Part shown: piece after piece, positions 1 to 11,436 of the stretch
Position numbering within the stretch: the stretch's first letter is position 1
Layout of the letters: each line of letters starts with the position of its first letter
Source of the DNA: Sindora glabra
Taxonomy: Eukaryota > Streptophyta > Magnoliopsida > Fabales > Fabaceae
DNA: 64,000 bases
Direction: 5' to 3'
Assembly: GCA_020226215.1 (NCBI GenBank)
Contig: CM035230.1
Span: 2,627,501-2,691,500 of the forward strand
Position numbers and translations under genes: made by a program
Notes under the pieces: model-generated
What the model was told of the DNA's origin: nothing
What the model saw: only the letters and a program-made list of their open reading frames with translations
Database searches by the model: none

Positions 1-686
1 AGTTCACGGTTTTGGTTAGGAATGAACTAAGAAACGAGAAGCAAAATATACAAAAGAAATGACTTAACAGGCTTTATATAAACCTTAATTTTTAAAACTT
101 CTAATATAAGTTTCCTATTTTTTTAGGCAAAAATTTAGCTGATAATTTCTACCACATGGGGCATGGTTTTGCTAGCCTTAAATTAGAATATTTTTTTCTC
201 AAATCTACTAAAATTTAGGCAAATAAAATGTCTAGAAATATTTGCTAATGAATGCCTCTAATTTTTCACTTTTTTACCAAAATGCCATAAGCCTCTTTTA
301 TAAGATTGGGCCTTGTTTTGGGCTTGAATTTTATAGTTTTAGAAATCATATTTAGGAAAAAATATTTGGGCTAGCCAAAATGATTTATTTCAATTTTGAG
401 TCCAATCTCTAGATTTTCAAGTTACTCGGGCATATTTTAGGCTACTTAGCCCCTAAATTCCTACTAGGCTTTTGTATAATATTTTCAAGCTTAGTATTGG
501 GCTTTTAATTATATTCTAACCCATACTAGCATCTAAGATAAATTCTATAAAAATTCTAGATAGGAAAACCCTTTAACTATCTTTATAGTTTTCCTAAACT
601 TTACTTGATTATATTATTGAGCTTTTGTTAGGGTGGTTTCTATCCAAATTTCTTCTTAAATTTTCTTGTTCTATTAGGGTATTACA
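1..686 (-). repeat. Degenerate gypsy-type LTR fragment (copy A)
   Basis: Read on the minus strand, this begins at 686 with TGTAATACCCTAATA, a start typical of plant Ty3/gypsy LTRs. About 600 bases later it reaches a TATA-like motif near 72-85. The same order of motifs, at the same spacing, is seen in the neighbouring copy that starts at 1734, so the two are diverged copies of one repeat. The far end lies outside the window. No coding sequence is visible; the 68-codon frame at 625-831 has no recognisable domain and straddles the LTR edge. The LTR call rests on termini, promoter position and the second copy; the superfamily is inferred. Confidence 0.5.
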
Positions 687-1734
687 AATACCAACATCAT
701 ATTATCATATTAACATGTATATAATGGTAAAATTGAACCATACAATACCACAAATCAATTTAGCATTTATAGTGGCATATATCATCATATTCTTCACCTT
801 TCATGAGAAAACTCAAAGGAACAAGGAATAGTTGCCACTTGCCTCAAATTTTTTATTCTTTAACTTTTCAAAAACCTTTAAACTATAAAATTCACTAAAA
901 CAAACCAACTTTTAGGAGCCTTGAGGAAGAAAATTTCATAAAAGCTTAAAGGAGATGAAGGAAAACCTAAGTTACCTTGCAAGAATTTCATGTTATTATT
1001 TGAAGAACCTCTTAGAAATTATTAGAGAATTATAAACCTTACTAGAAACCCTAAGAGAATGATGGTTTTGAGGCTAAAGATGAGTATGAATTTTGTGCAA
1101 AAATAACTCGAAAAGCCTTATATAAAATCCTACTCTAATATTCCTTCATAAGCTTTTCTTTTTATTATTTTTTGTAAAAATTTGATGATAATTAAGCACA
1201 TGGGGTATGGGTATTTAGTGATAAATTTTAAAATATAATTTCTCATAATCCACTTAAATTTAGCTAAATATAATATCTAGAAATATACACTAATAAATGC
1301 CCTCGTTATTCACTTGTTCACCTAATTGCCATTAGCTTTCTTCACAAGCTTGAGCTTTAATTGGGTATTATTTTTCTAGTCCCTAAAATAAAATTTGCGC
1401 CTTAAGAAATTGAACCAAGTCATTCCAAATGAATCAAGATAATTTATTTTAATTTTGGCTCTCATCTTTAGGTTTTTGTGTTATTGAAGCCCTTAATTTC
1501 TTATTGGGTCTTTATATAATTTTTCTAAACTTAGTATTGAGTTTTCAATTTAATTATATTTTGACCTATACTAGTACCTAATATATTTTCTAGAAAAATT
1601 TTAGTTAGATGTACAACCAAATTGTTTATATGATTTACTTGAATTTTACCTAATTTTCTTATCAGGTTTCTATTAAAGGGATTCCTAATCAAAATTTTTT
1701 CTTGAACTTTCTTGCTTTATTATAAGGTATTACA
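687..1734 (-). repeat. Degenerate gypsy-type LTR fragment (copy A')
   Basis: The minus-strand start at 1734 reads TGTAATACCTTATAA. A TATATAAGGC-like TATA box lies near 1118-1130, about 610 bases downstream, as in copy A. Bases 1100-1734 align in the same orientation with 65-686: both contain a run of GGGC/GCCC-containing phrases, a tract near TAGTATTGGGCTTTTAAT, and the same terminal segment. The part left of the TATA box (about 690-1100) would be the transcribed R/U5 portion. No flanking target duplication was identified, so this may be a nested or rearranged pair rather than two complete LTRs. Confidence 0.45.
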
Positions 1735-1799
1735 CAAATAAAAACTAATGAGATATGAGTTTTTAGTTTTTTCAATTTTCACCTTTAGTCACACTTTTG

Positions 1800-2325
1800 A
1801 TCATATTTCACAAAATATATATTATTTAATTTGAAACTCTTTGCATATGAAAATAGATTCAAATATCTTTTTCATGAATAGGTCATTTACTTAAAATGAT
1901 TTAGATATGAAAGATCTATAAATTTTTTTATTTGAATTTAGAAATCAATTGTTTCATTCTAATGTTTTCTAATATTTACTTCTTTTTTGGATCATATCTT
2001 ATAAAATATATGTGATTTAATTATGAAAATTTTTTCATATGAAAATAAACTCAAAGATCTTTCTATGGATAAGTAATTTTATTAAAATGATTAGGATATA
2101 AAAAAGTTATATTTTTTCAATTGAGTCTTAAAATTTATTCTCCACATCCATTCTTTTCTAAACTTTGCTCATTGTTTTGAACATTTCTTAAAAAATTATA
2201 TAAGATATGGGCATGAAAATAGTTATATTTAAAAATAAACTCAAATATATTTCCAATAATAGGTTATTTGCTCAAAAGAATTTTCAAATGAAAGAGTTAT
2301 AACATCTTAAATTTGACGTTATGAT
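1800..2325 (+). repeat. Three-unit tandem repeat, about 185-bp period
   Basis: Three successive blocks share the same order of phrases: TCATAT..., AAAATATAT..., CATATGAAAATA, AAACTCAAA.ATCTTT, a TAGGTAATTT-like segment, then ATGAAAGA.TTATAA. Units begin near 1800, 1993 and 2187 and are roughly 70 to 75 percent similar by eye. They lie in the U3 part of the presumed SIRE-like LTR, where subrepeats are common. Confidence 0.6.
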
Positions 2326-2512
2326 GTATTGGTCTAATTGTCAATTGTTATGCGTAACAGTCGACTATTAGCCTTAGGATCACTACATATTGGAAGAAAA
2401 TGGCCAACAATCAATTGCTAGAATGCTAGCTGGGTTTATGCTTCTAGTGCAAAAATTCTATAGAGTAATGGTAAAAAATAACTAATTTTTATTCTTAAAT
2501 ATTCCAAATGGC

Positions 2513-2519
2513 TATAAAT
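2513..2519 (+). promoter_or_regulatory. Putative TATA box of the SIRE-like LTR
   Basis: TATAAAT follows AAATGGC, matching the GGCTATAAAT context common in this copia lineage. It lies about 800 bases before the end of the LTR. Assigned by sequence and position only. Confidence 0.4.
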
Positions 2520-3327
2520 CATTTTAAGCTTCTTGTAAAAGCTAAGAAACATCTAATACAATATATATATAGTATAAAGTTCTTTGTTTAACATCAATTA
2601 TTCATTTTTTTTCATCAAAATCATAATTTAAGCTCTTTATTTTGAATTTCTTCTACTCTATGAGAAAGTTTATTGAGTTGTTCTTCATCTTATATCAACG
2701 TCCATTATATTCAAAGTAAGGAATCCCAAAAAAATTAAAAGTGAGATATCTCTTAGAGATAAGAGCTCTGAGTGAGGAATCTTAAAAGGAGTTGATTGTA
2801 TTAAGAAAAAAATATTATAAAACTTCTTTAAGTGTTGGTTGAAACTTGAAGGAATAGTGGATTGAAACAAAAGCTTGAGAAACTTAAAGAGTGGATATAC
2901 ACTCTGGAAAAGATATTCAAGGGGAAATCATTATAAATCATTATGTTTGATCTCTTTTCCTTTACTTCATTCTATTTTTTATAACATGCTCTATTTTTTG
3001 GTGATGAAAGTTGTTGGATATATTATGATATAATGTTTATCTCATTACTTAGGATATTAATTGCTTAAAAGAGATATATTGCTAAGCATAAGCTTCTTAA
3101 CAATTTGTGTATGTATAGTTAAATATGTTGATTTGCAAAAATTCATTAATTTGATATATTTCGAGTGCAAATATCTTTATAAAGCTTTTTTAGGTTTGCT
3201 TAAATTGAAATTATTCTCATAACTTTCCAAAATTAAAAGATTTTCAAAGAGGTTTTTTAAAAATACTAAAAGCTTTAAAAATACTCAATTCACCCCCTTT
3301 TAGGTATAGGTTATCTTGGTCTATAGT

Positions 3328-3339
3328 TAGTATTACGGC
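3328..3339 (+). other. Degenerate primer-binding site (tRNA-iMet type)
   Basis: TAGTATTACGGC matches 8 of 12 positions of the plant retrotransposon primer site TGGTATCAGAGC, complementary to the 3' end of initiator tRNA-Met. It sits between the CAATTCACCCCC LTR-end motif and the gag start at 3383, the expected place. Confidence 0.45.
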
Positions 3340-3382
3340 TATAGGCTCTCGTTTAAAGGACTCGACTATTTTAAAAAGATCC

Positions 3383-4449
3383 ATGGCAACCTTTGAAGGC
3401 AAATTTTTCAAAAAATATTTTAATACTTCAAATGCTCAAATGTTTGAATATATTGATATTTGTAAACCTCTCTTTTTTAATGGTTCATATTTTAAAGTTT
3501 AGAACGGAAAAATGGAGTATTATTTATAAGCCTTTGATTTTGATTTATAGGAATACCACTGAGTATGGTTTTTCATTAAAAACAAGAAGTGAATGGATAA
3601 TGATTACAAAAGAGAGTTTGTTTTGAACATTAGAGTAATCAAATCTTGCATAGTAATTTGAATGATTATATGCCAAAGTTTATAAATGCTTTAATGCTAA
3701 TGAAATTTGGAATATTCTAAGTGCTTTCTATCTTGCTAACAATGAGTAAGAAAAGAAAATGCAACAAGATGAAGTTATTTTCAAGGAAAATCTTCAACAG
3801 GATGTGCAAAAGTGTGAAATGTGTTCAAACCTCTTAGTGAAGAATTTAAAGATGAAGAGAGGGATGATTCTAATGATGAGCAAATTAAGCTTCAAATAAA
3901 AAAGTCCTTTTCCATGCACCAAAAAACTTAGAGGCATATAATTTTAATCTTAATACTAGTCCTTGTTATGATGACCTATGTGCTTTCAATGAATTGCATA
4001 ATGATAAATATCTATAGAACTTGATTGCTTAATATCTTGTAACTTTCAAATTGAGAATGATTTATCCAAAAAGGAAGTTGAACACTTATGCACTTTCTAA
4101 GTCTTTTAGTAAATAAATAAATTTTACTCTTGGAAATTCAAGAAAAACTCTTAGCATGCTTGAATCAAATTTCAATTTGCATAAAAAGCCAAAGTTTTCA
4201 AAAGTTATTTTTCAAGAAAAATCAAATTATAGTATAAAATCTATCATTTATAACTATTGTGGTCATCAAGGTAACACTTCTTACTTGTGTTCAATTAGAA
4301 GAAAATATTATGTGAGAAAGAAGGAAATTTGGATTCCTAAAATATCTAAATGCTTTAATATTAACACTCAAGGACCTAAAATGAAGTGGGTACAACAAAG
4401 TTCCCCTAGTAATTTAAGTATACAAAAAAAATCTTACAAAGGGAGATAA
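3383..4449 (+). pseudogene. gag: Broken copia gag (SIRE/Maximus-like)
   Basis: A decayed nucleocapsid/capsid gene. The start ATGGCAACCTTTGAAGG at 3383 is followed by a PPLFNG-like phrase (LFFNGSYF) and a position matching the ELWE...NGP region of UBN2-type gag proteins. Near the end, codons from about 4246 give a zinc-knuckle-like Y-x2-C-x4-N-x4-C, where the first Cys of CCHC is Tyr and the His is Asn, so zinc binding is lost. The following NTQGPKMKWVQ matches the NTQGPK-WVP linker typical of SIRE-like gag-pol. Stops and frameshifts interrupt the frame; the longest open piece is 4156-4449. Family level is confident; exact lineage is inference. Confidence 0.65.
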
Positions 4450-5000
4450 TTTGTTCAAAAAAGAAATGAGTATTCAATAAGAGCTTCTCCAAGGCAGATG
4501 GATGGAAAAATAAGGCATCACATAGGAAAAGCTTATCAAACATACAATAGTGATGCTTCAAAGTTTAAAGCTTTAAGAGAAAAGAATGGGTAAGGAAGAG
4601 TTATCCTCTTATTATAAAGGATAAGGTGTCAACTTCTCAAACATCTTTTTATTACTTTATTTGATATTTATTAAAAAAGAGGTTATTTATTTCAAAGCAT
4701 GGAATTATAAGCATTAGCTTAATATTGTAGCTTATCTTGATCAAAATCATGCATGCATATAAGTTATGATCTTAAATGCATGATTTACTTTACTTTACCT
4801 TCTTACACCCCCAGCTTTTGATAGCATAGCTCAGTATAAGGGTTTGCAATATTTAATATATTTTCCCTTGAATTTTATTATCCATTGCTTATATAGGGAA
4901 GATATGCAAATGCTTTGAAAATGATTTTAAAAAATATAATCATTGTGTTCACTTGCTTGAACTGATCAATATTAAATTAATATTTATCTAACCTTTATGT
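4450..5000. other. Unassigned AT-rich stretch after the gag remnant
   Basis: This should correspond to early pol of the SIRE-like element. I could not recognise protease, integrase or reverse transcriptase motifs in any frame. It is either too degraded or a different insertion. No RNA gene or ordered repeat is visible. Confidence 0.35.
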
Positions 5001-5372
5001 TGTAATATTGCAGGTTAATATTTAAAATTTTATAAAATTTGATGCTTGTAGATATTTATTTATTTATTTAGTTTATACTAGTTTTAAATTTCTTTTCCTT
5101 TTTAAAGATTTTTGGAATATTAAAAAATAATACCTATAATAATATTTGAAATTTATTTACTTTTATATAGCCTTTATTGATTCAAGATTAATTTAAAATA
5201 ATTTTTACAAGGAATTTCCTAGAAGTTGAAAATACTTTTGGTGATCATAGGTGTAAGGATTTACGAAATGATTTATTTATATTTGAAAAATTATTTTCAA
5301 GAGTTATGAAAGTCTGAAATAATTATTTCTGAATTTTTTTAAATTTATCAAGTTATTGCAAATATATACATT

Positions 5373-5465
<93 letters not shown>

Positions 5466-8059
5466 GAAAAATTGAAAATAGCTAAGTTAAAAATTTAAAT
5501 AAAATTACGTTTATGAAAATGAGTTTTAAAAATAGTGAATAGTTAAGATTGATTTTAAAATAAAGATGAAAGTGTAAGATTTAGAAGAAAAGGGAGCCTA
5601 TGTGGTGTGAAAGCACTTAATCATAACATAAGACTCCTTTATATTTCTTTTTTCCTCTCTCTTTCCTTTCCCAATAGACTTTCCTCTCTCTTCTCTCTCC
5701 TTTCACTGTCTGTTGCTTCCTCCCTTCCTCTGGCCATGGTGTCATCACTATAAGGAACCTCCATTATGTGCTCCGTCGCATCAAACAATAACTACTCAAT
5801 GCCATGAAAGAAGACCCTATCGATGATGTGAAAGGCATCGATTTTTTTGTTTCTCAAGTATATCCTCTTTCTGTTAATCGTTGTGCAACCGCGAAGATGC
5901 AACTATCGCTATTGTCTTTACCCTAGCTTCATTCAACTAGTGGTAACTCATAATGGCACAAAAGCTACTATTTCTTTTAATTTTTTGGTGCAATGGGTGT
6001 TGTTCCTGGCCATCATTACTCTGATTTCTTGCTTATTTGTTATCGTTCAGTGGTTGTGGCTCACGGGTATGGAAGAGCAATGATTCATGGTGGGATCAGA
6101 CATTAGTAGTAAGGACCTTCGGCCTTTCTTGTTGTCAATACTCTACTGTGTTGTTACCGTCAGTAAAGTTTCAACGAGGCTACTTTGAAAAAGTAATCTA
6201 ACTTGTATCATGAAATTTCAATATTTCTGTTGCTATGGGTTTTAATCAAAAAATCCATTTTTGAGAGATTTTTTAGATATGATGGTGTATAAGAAAAGCA
6301 TATAATTTAAATATATAGATTTTTTTAGATATAGAGGGCTAGAATGAAATGAATAAATGAATAAAAGTATTATCTTCAGATGTTTTAAAGAATTTATGCA
6401 TGATTCAAAGAAACCTATTTTTATGCATATTTGAGATAGGCAATTATGGCCTAGAAAAATATGATTTTTATGTCATAAAGTGTCCAAGAGTGTATTTAGA
6501 TATATTTTTATTTTTATATTTTTAAAACTACTCTCAAAAGTTATTTTTAAAAATTATTTTCTTGTTCTCAAAAACTATTTTTGAATTAAAGAAAAATGAA
6601 GAATTGAGGGTGGTTGGTGTTGTGAATAAAGAAATATTTCATTTAATTATAAAACTAACATTCGAAATAAGAAAATAAGTTCAAAAAATAATTAAAAGTT
6701 ACTTCTATTTCTATTTTAAATTACACATTTAGAGAATAATTTTTAAAAATAGATTTTGAAAATAGGTTGGCAAATAGATTATTCTATTTTTAAAAATAAA
6801 AAATAAAAAATTATTTTTAAAAATTGAAAACCAATAGACCCTAATTAACATGAAGAGAATCATTTAGAGCATTATATAATAATACTTTCAGTGGTGATTG
6901 TATATTTTAGAAAATCCATTCTTAAAAACATTTTGAAATATATGATGATACATGAGAAAAGTACAATTTTTATGTTATGAAATGCTAGAATGATAAGATA
7001 TGGCATTTTTATAGTATAAGGATTTCATATTTCAATTGAATCATGTTCAGTTCAAAAACTCCCATTTTATCATATTATTTGGATAATTAATATGATATTG
7101 ATAAAATAATGATATGAGGCTTTAGAATATTGGATTACTATACTTTGAGTATATTTATATCATAAAAGTTAATATTTTAGTGTTCAAAGTCAATTTAAGT
7201 AAACCTTTAAAATGTGTTGTTAGATTGCATAAGCCTATGTTAGGAGATAGAAGAAGCTAATAAAAAGGGATACTATTACATCATGATTTGAAAATTGGAT
7301 TGGTAATACTTGGAAAGAAAAATAAATAGTATTTTTGTATTCATAATATTATTATAGATGGCGGTGAGCTAAGAGGATGTGAGAAGAATGAAATGAACCA
7401 CTCTAAGCTCTTACAGTGGAAGTGCCCTACCAAATGAGTATATCTCATATTTAGCTAATATCTTAAGAAAATGGCGATTAAATGTTCTAATTTATATTCT
7501 TATAGATGATATGGCATATATACACACTTTCATGTGTAAGTTTCCTTAAGGTGCAATTGAATAGTATAGATTATTATTAAATTATCTTTGTAACCATACA
7601 TAAATGATATGGGAATGCTATTTGGTGTAAAGAAGTAGTTATCTATTTGAGTGATTGTGGAATTGTCATGTCAACAAGGTATGGTGATGTCATTAGTATC
7701 TATTGTGAGAGGATTATAATGGTGTGTGATATAGTTCGTATTGTGATTGAATTATATCATTATGTGTATACTAGAAAATATAGAGTGATCTACATTTGAA
7801 TGTGAAAGAATGTTATGACCAAGCAGGTGAGCATGGTGACACTGCTATATGTATTTTTATATATTGTGTTATATACTTTGATTTACCCTGTAATAAAAAG
7901 AAGTTTAATTTGTGTTTAAAATGGCATTGAAGTTATGTTATATAAAGCTAAGCTCTAGTGAATTTATTACATAGTGAATTATGCCATGAATGGCATTTGA
8001 AATGAGAAATGTGAAAGTGTTGATGATGTGGAATTTAGATAAGAAATTCTTGGTAAACA
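5001..8059 (+). repeat. Long gypsy-type LTR (X family copy), truncated at 8059
   Basis: It begins TGTAATATTGCAGG at 5001 and carries the phrase TTATATAGCCTTTATTGATTCAAG, which aligns with TTATATGGCCATCATTAACT in the LTR starting at 33287 and with 21754 onward. A CT-rich segment (5640-5720) corresponds in position to the CT-rich segment of the 33287 LTR (33815-34140). Bases 7960-8059 align with about 35740-35820. At 8059 the alignment stops where another LTR begins. No coding function: the 78-codon frame at 5847-6083 lies within the LTR and shows no domain. Confidence 0.5.
5353..5461. repeat. (TA)n microsatellite
   Basis: About 100 bases of nearly pure TA dinucleotides interrupted by a few TG steps, inside the long LTR that starts at 5001. 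Expected to be highly length-variable and prone to cruciform or slipped structures. Confidence 0.9.
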
Positions 8060-11000
8060 TGTCATGACCCAACTTCAATCGTGATCAATGTAGATCCCAT
8101 TACCAGTTTCCATAAACTTTAACTATTTTGAATCTTTCTATTTAATAAGAGTTTCCAAATTCTAAAGGGACGTGAAAATTTATTTTGAAATTTTTACAAA
8201 AAATAGATAGAGTCTCCCTTATTTTTGAAAAATTTCCAAGGGCTACACGCCTTAAGATATAAAACATGTATCTTTTTGGATATGACAACAATCAATAACA
8301 TACATAATTCTACATAATTTAACACAAATGCTCAATAGTATAGATGATTTGACATATCAAATTCTAAACTAACAAACTTCCGTTTTCAATGTCTGATCCT
8401 TATTCAACTGTCAAAACTCTTTTATAAGGCGATCTTAGATTTCTATAGATGCAATAGGGTTCAAAAGTTCTTATCTTAACCTTAAAACATTGGAAACAAA
8501 TGAAATAAGTTACGAGAACTCAATGAGTATATATTTATCACTATTTTTTAGGCAATCAATTATATATATAATCATAGGTTAATCATATACTATTGAAAAA
8601 TGTTGGCAAACCTATTTGCTAAATTTCTAAAATATGTGCAACCATGCCCTGAAATGAAAGTTTACTTGTACATAACTTAAACTTTGTTCCTTATAATAGA
8701 ATCATAGGAATCTTAACTATCTGTTAGAACTCAATATTGAATACTACCTATTCCAAGTAAGCATCACACTCACAAACAATTGTTAAGGCTTAAATGCAAA
8801 CAAAATTGTCACTATCACATCAAGTCTTTGCAATCATGTCAAATAGAGATATCCAATCACAATTAAAGTTCCAAAGTCATATCAAATCACACATTCAAAT
8901 ATAATAAAAATATATGTAGCTGCCTTTTTATTTTAGGATTAGGTCTATACTTTTCTTAACTATTCATTGGGAATTTCCCATTTGGCTTTCGGATCATTCT
9001 TATATCCATCATAATTTTTTTTAAGAAATTTTCATCTGACTTTCACATCATTGGCTCCATCACATTTCCAATCTTAGTACCACTCATGGCATAATTTATA
9101 TTGTAATAAATTTAACAAAACTCTATTCATCAACATAAGACAAATATCAATAGATAACAGTATCGATATAATAACATTACCATGCCTTCATGCATAGCCA
9201 TAACATTCGTTCACATCTTAACATATCCATACTATAATCCTTAGCATACAAATGACAGAAAGCTCAATCATAAGCATTTGGAAATTATTAATAACATTAT
9301 CATGCTTCTATTGTGTACTCTAAACAATTACTATTTGTACTTATATTATGAAACTAAATTTATGCATAAGTGCAGATATATACGCATAAATCTAAAATTC
9401 AAATTACTAATAAAAAGATACAATTCACAATATTGAAATTATATTTTATTAAGATAAAATTAGTGATAAGATATATACTTATCTGGTGGGGCACATTTAT
9501 TGTGGAAGCGTAGGGTAGTTCAATTCATTCTTTCTCATTTTCCAAGTTCACAACCATATATAATAATATTATGAATACAAGAATTCTAATTATTTCTCTT
9601 TCTCAAGTTAAAACTATAAAGTTGGAAATATACTATTTTATGGTAATTTGAAATCAAACTTACATAGATCAAAATATTATAGTTTAAAGCTTTAGAAAAG
9701 CTTATTTGATACTATTTATTTATCTTAAATCATCATACCTTTCATTGTTTCAAATTTAGCATTGAAAAATCTAAAATTCTTACATGTGATAACTTTTCCA
9801 ATTCAAAGTACAAAACAATCAAAGTATTAAATTTTGATGATGTAAATATACCTCAAATATATTGTTTCAACGTAATACATCAACCATGCATCTCATTAGC
9901 ACATTTCATAGGGTATGGCCAAAGTAGTTACTAACTAACCATAAGAGTTTTACAAAACTACTATCCTACTAAGTTGCCAATTTTTATAATAAATTTCTTT
10001 TAAGTATTCAACCATTTCCATAAATCCCCAAAATGGGAAAAAATATATCTAACACATATATTTTACAAAATTTTAATTGTTTGATATGATTTCAAGCTTC
10101 CTAGGGATTGTTCATGCAGCCCCATCCATAGTAAATAAAATAGGGTAGCACTAGCAGTCTTTAAAAAGATGAATTTTTAAAATATCCAAACAATCTCAAA
10201 AACTTACCAAATAAATATATGAGCTTTCCAACATATTATTTAATCAATGAAAAATTATATTCCATCAAAATATCCTAATCTTGTTGGCCATAAAAATTCA
10301 TCCATTAAGTATTGCCATTTTCAAACAACATTAGAGCTGCTTTTGGAATTAGACCTTTGGTACTTGAAACAACTCTAATTTTGATGAAACTTGTGCCATC
10401 AATTTTATGAAATCTTAAGGTATCCAAAATATATTTTTCCATAATTTTTAATCATCAATAATTTGGTTGAAATTCCCATAAACTAAAGAGGCGGAACCCA
10501 ATCCCTTGTTTTGAGCTCAATTCACCTGTTTTCATGAATATTTATCTTAAAAATATATAAAAATTTCCAAAAAATTTCACAAACTCCAAATCATAATATA
10601 ACACTATAAATAACCCAAAAATGATTAAAATTAAATTTTTATGGGATGAAGAATAATTTCTATTGACCTTTAGCTTTCTTATCTTCACTTCCAAGGATAG
10701 CAATCACTTACAAAGATGCAAAAAAAAATTTTATAAATTTTATTTTAATATTTCTCACTTGATTAAAGTATAAAAACTCCTCTCTTCATCTTTTCATATC
10801 CATGGTTTCTCTTTGAAAAAATATGAAGATTTTTGGCTAAATTCCTTTTATATAACTTTCTAAGCAATCAATTTTTACCAAATTTCCCCCTTTTTTAATT
10901 TTAATTAAAAATAAATAATAAATATGGCTAGAAGGAGGGTAGTTGATGTGCTTGCTATCCCTTCTACCCTTTTATGACTTTTAAACTAATTAAATTTGCA

Positions 11001-11285
11001 CAAATTGCTATTTTTGTCCCTCTTTCAAAAAATGCCCTTAACTTTTGATTTAATGACATTTGTGCCTTAACTTCCTTTGGAAGCTTCCTACATGTGTGGG
11101 CCCTTTTAGATGTCCATTTGGGCCTTCAAAAACCAATCCTAATGAGTCCATAAAGTTTAAAATGAATTTATAGTTCCCATAGAAATATAAAGTTTTTTGT
11201 AGAATAAATTAAAGTGAATAGTATTAAGCTTATGAAAATCGGTATTGGGATCCACGCTAGTCATGATCAAGATTGGGTTGTGACA
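8060..11285 (-). repeat. 3.2-kb gypsy-type LTR (X1), minus orientation
   Basis: On the minus strand it starts TGTCACAACCCAATC (11285) and ends GGGTCATGACA (8060). Its last 200 bases align with the end of the 33287-36680 LTR (TGGTAATGGGATCT...CACGATT). Another match lies around 9460-9500, which aligns with 35410-35450. A TATA box at 10845-10854 on the minus strand supports this orientation. Unusually, the first and last roughly 60 bases are inverted complements of each other. No convincing 5-bp duplication was found: flanks are AAACA and TATGT. It seems inserted into, or joined to, the long LTR ending at 8059. The alternative is two LTRs ending face to face. Confidence 0.55.
10845..10854 (-). 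promoter_or_regulatory. Putative TATA box of LTR X1
   Basis: On the minus strand the site reads TATATAAAAG, about 430 bases into the LTR, and is followed by an A/T-rich leader. It is the best core-promoter match in this LTR and argues for minus-strand transcription. Confidence 0.45.
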
Positions 11286-11436
11286 TATGTGACACAAATC
11301 TTGGTTAGAAAAGGAGAGTGATATTACCTCAAGCATCTAAGTGGAAAATTTTAAAAATTATTTCGAAACCCACCAATAATCCAAGCAAAAGAAGTATAAA
11401 CTAGTGTTAACATTTTACCTTATTTCCAATCACTAA

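Larger units (their letters stand above)
1740..3327 (+). repeat. 5' LTR of a SIRE-like (Maximus-type) copia element
   Basis: This precedes a degenerate primer-binding site (3328-3339) and a broken copia gag (from 3383), so it should be the 5' LTR. It contains a TATA box at 2513-2519. A U5-like stretch (2860-2940) carries the TGGA...ATTATAAATC phrase seen in SIRE-like LTRs. The CAATTCACCCCC motif near 3286 often marks the 3' end of such LTRs. The left boundary is not resolved: I placed it just after the previous LTR. A three-unit tandem repeat fills its first third. Confidence 0.5.

Noticed and set aside
5847..6083. 78-codon frame with hydrophobic C-terminal half
   Set aside because: Lies within a long LTR aligned to other copies; hydrophobicity is expected from T-rich sequence and no family is recognisable.
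8060..11285. Autonomous DNA transposon with long terminal inverted repeats
   Set aside because: No transposase reading, no matching target duplication, and internal similarity to other LTRs plus a TATA box favour an LTR; kept only as an open question.
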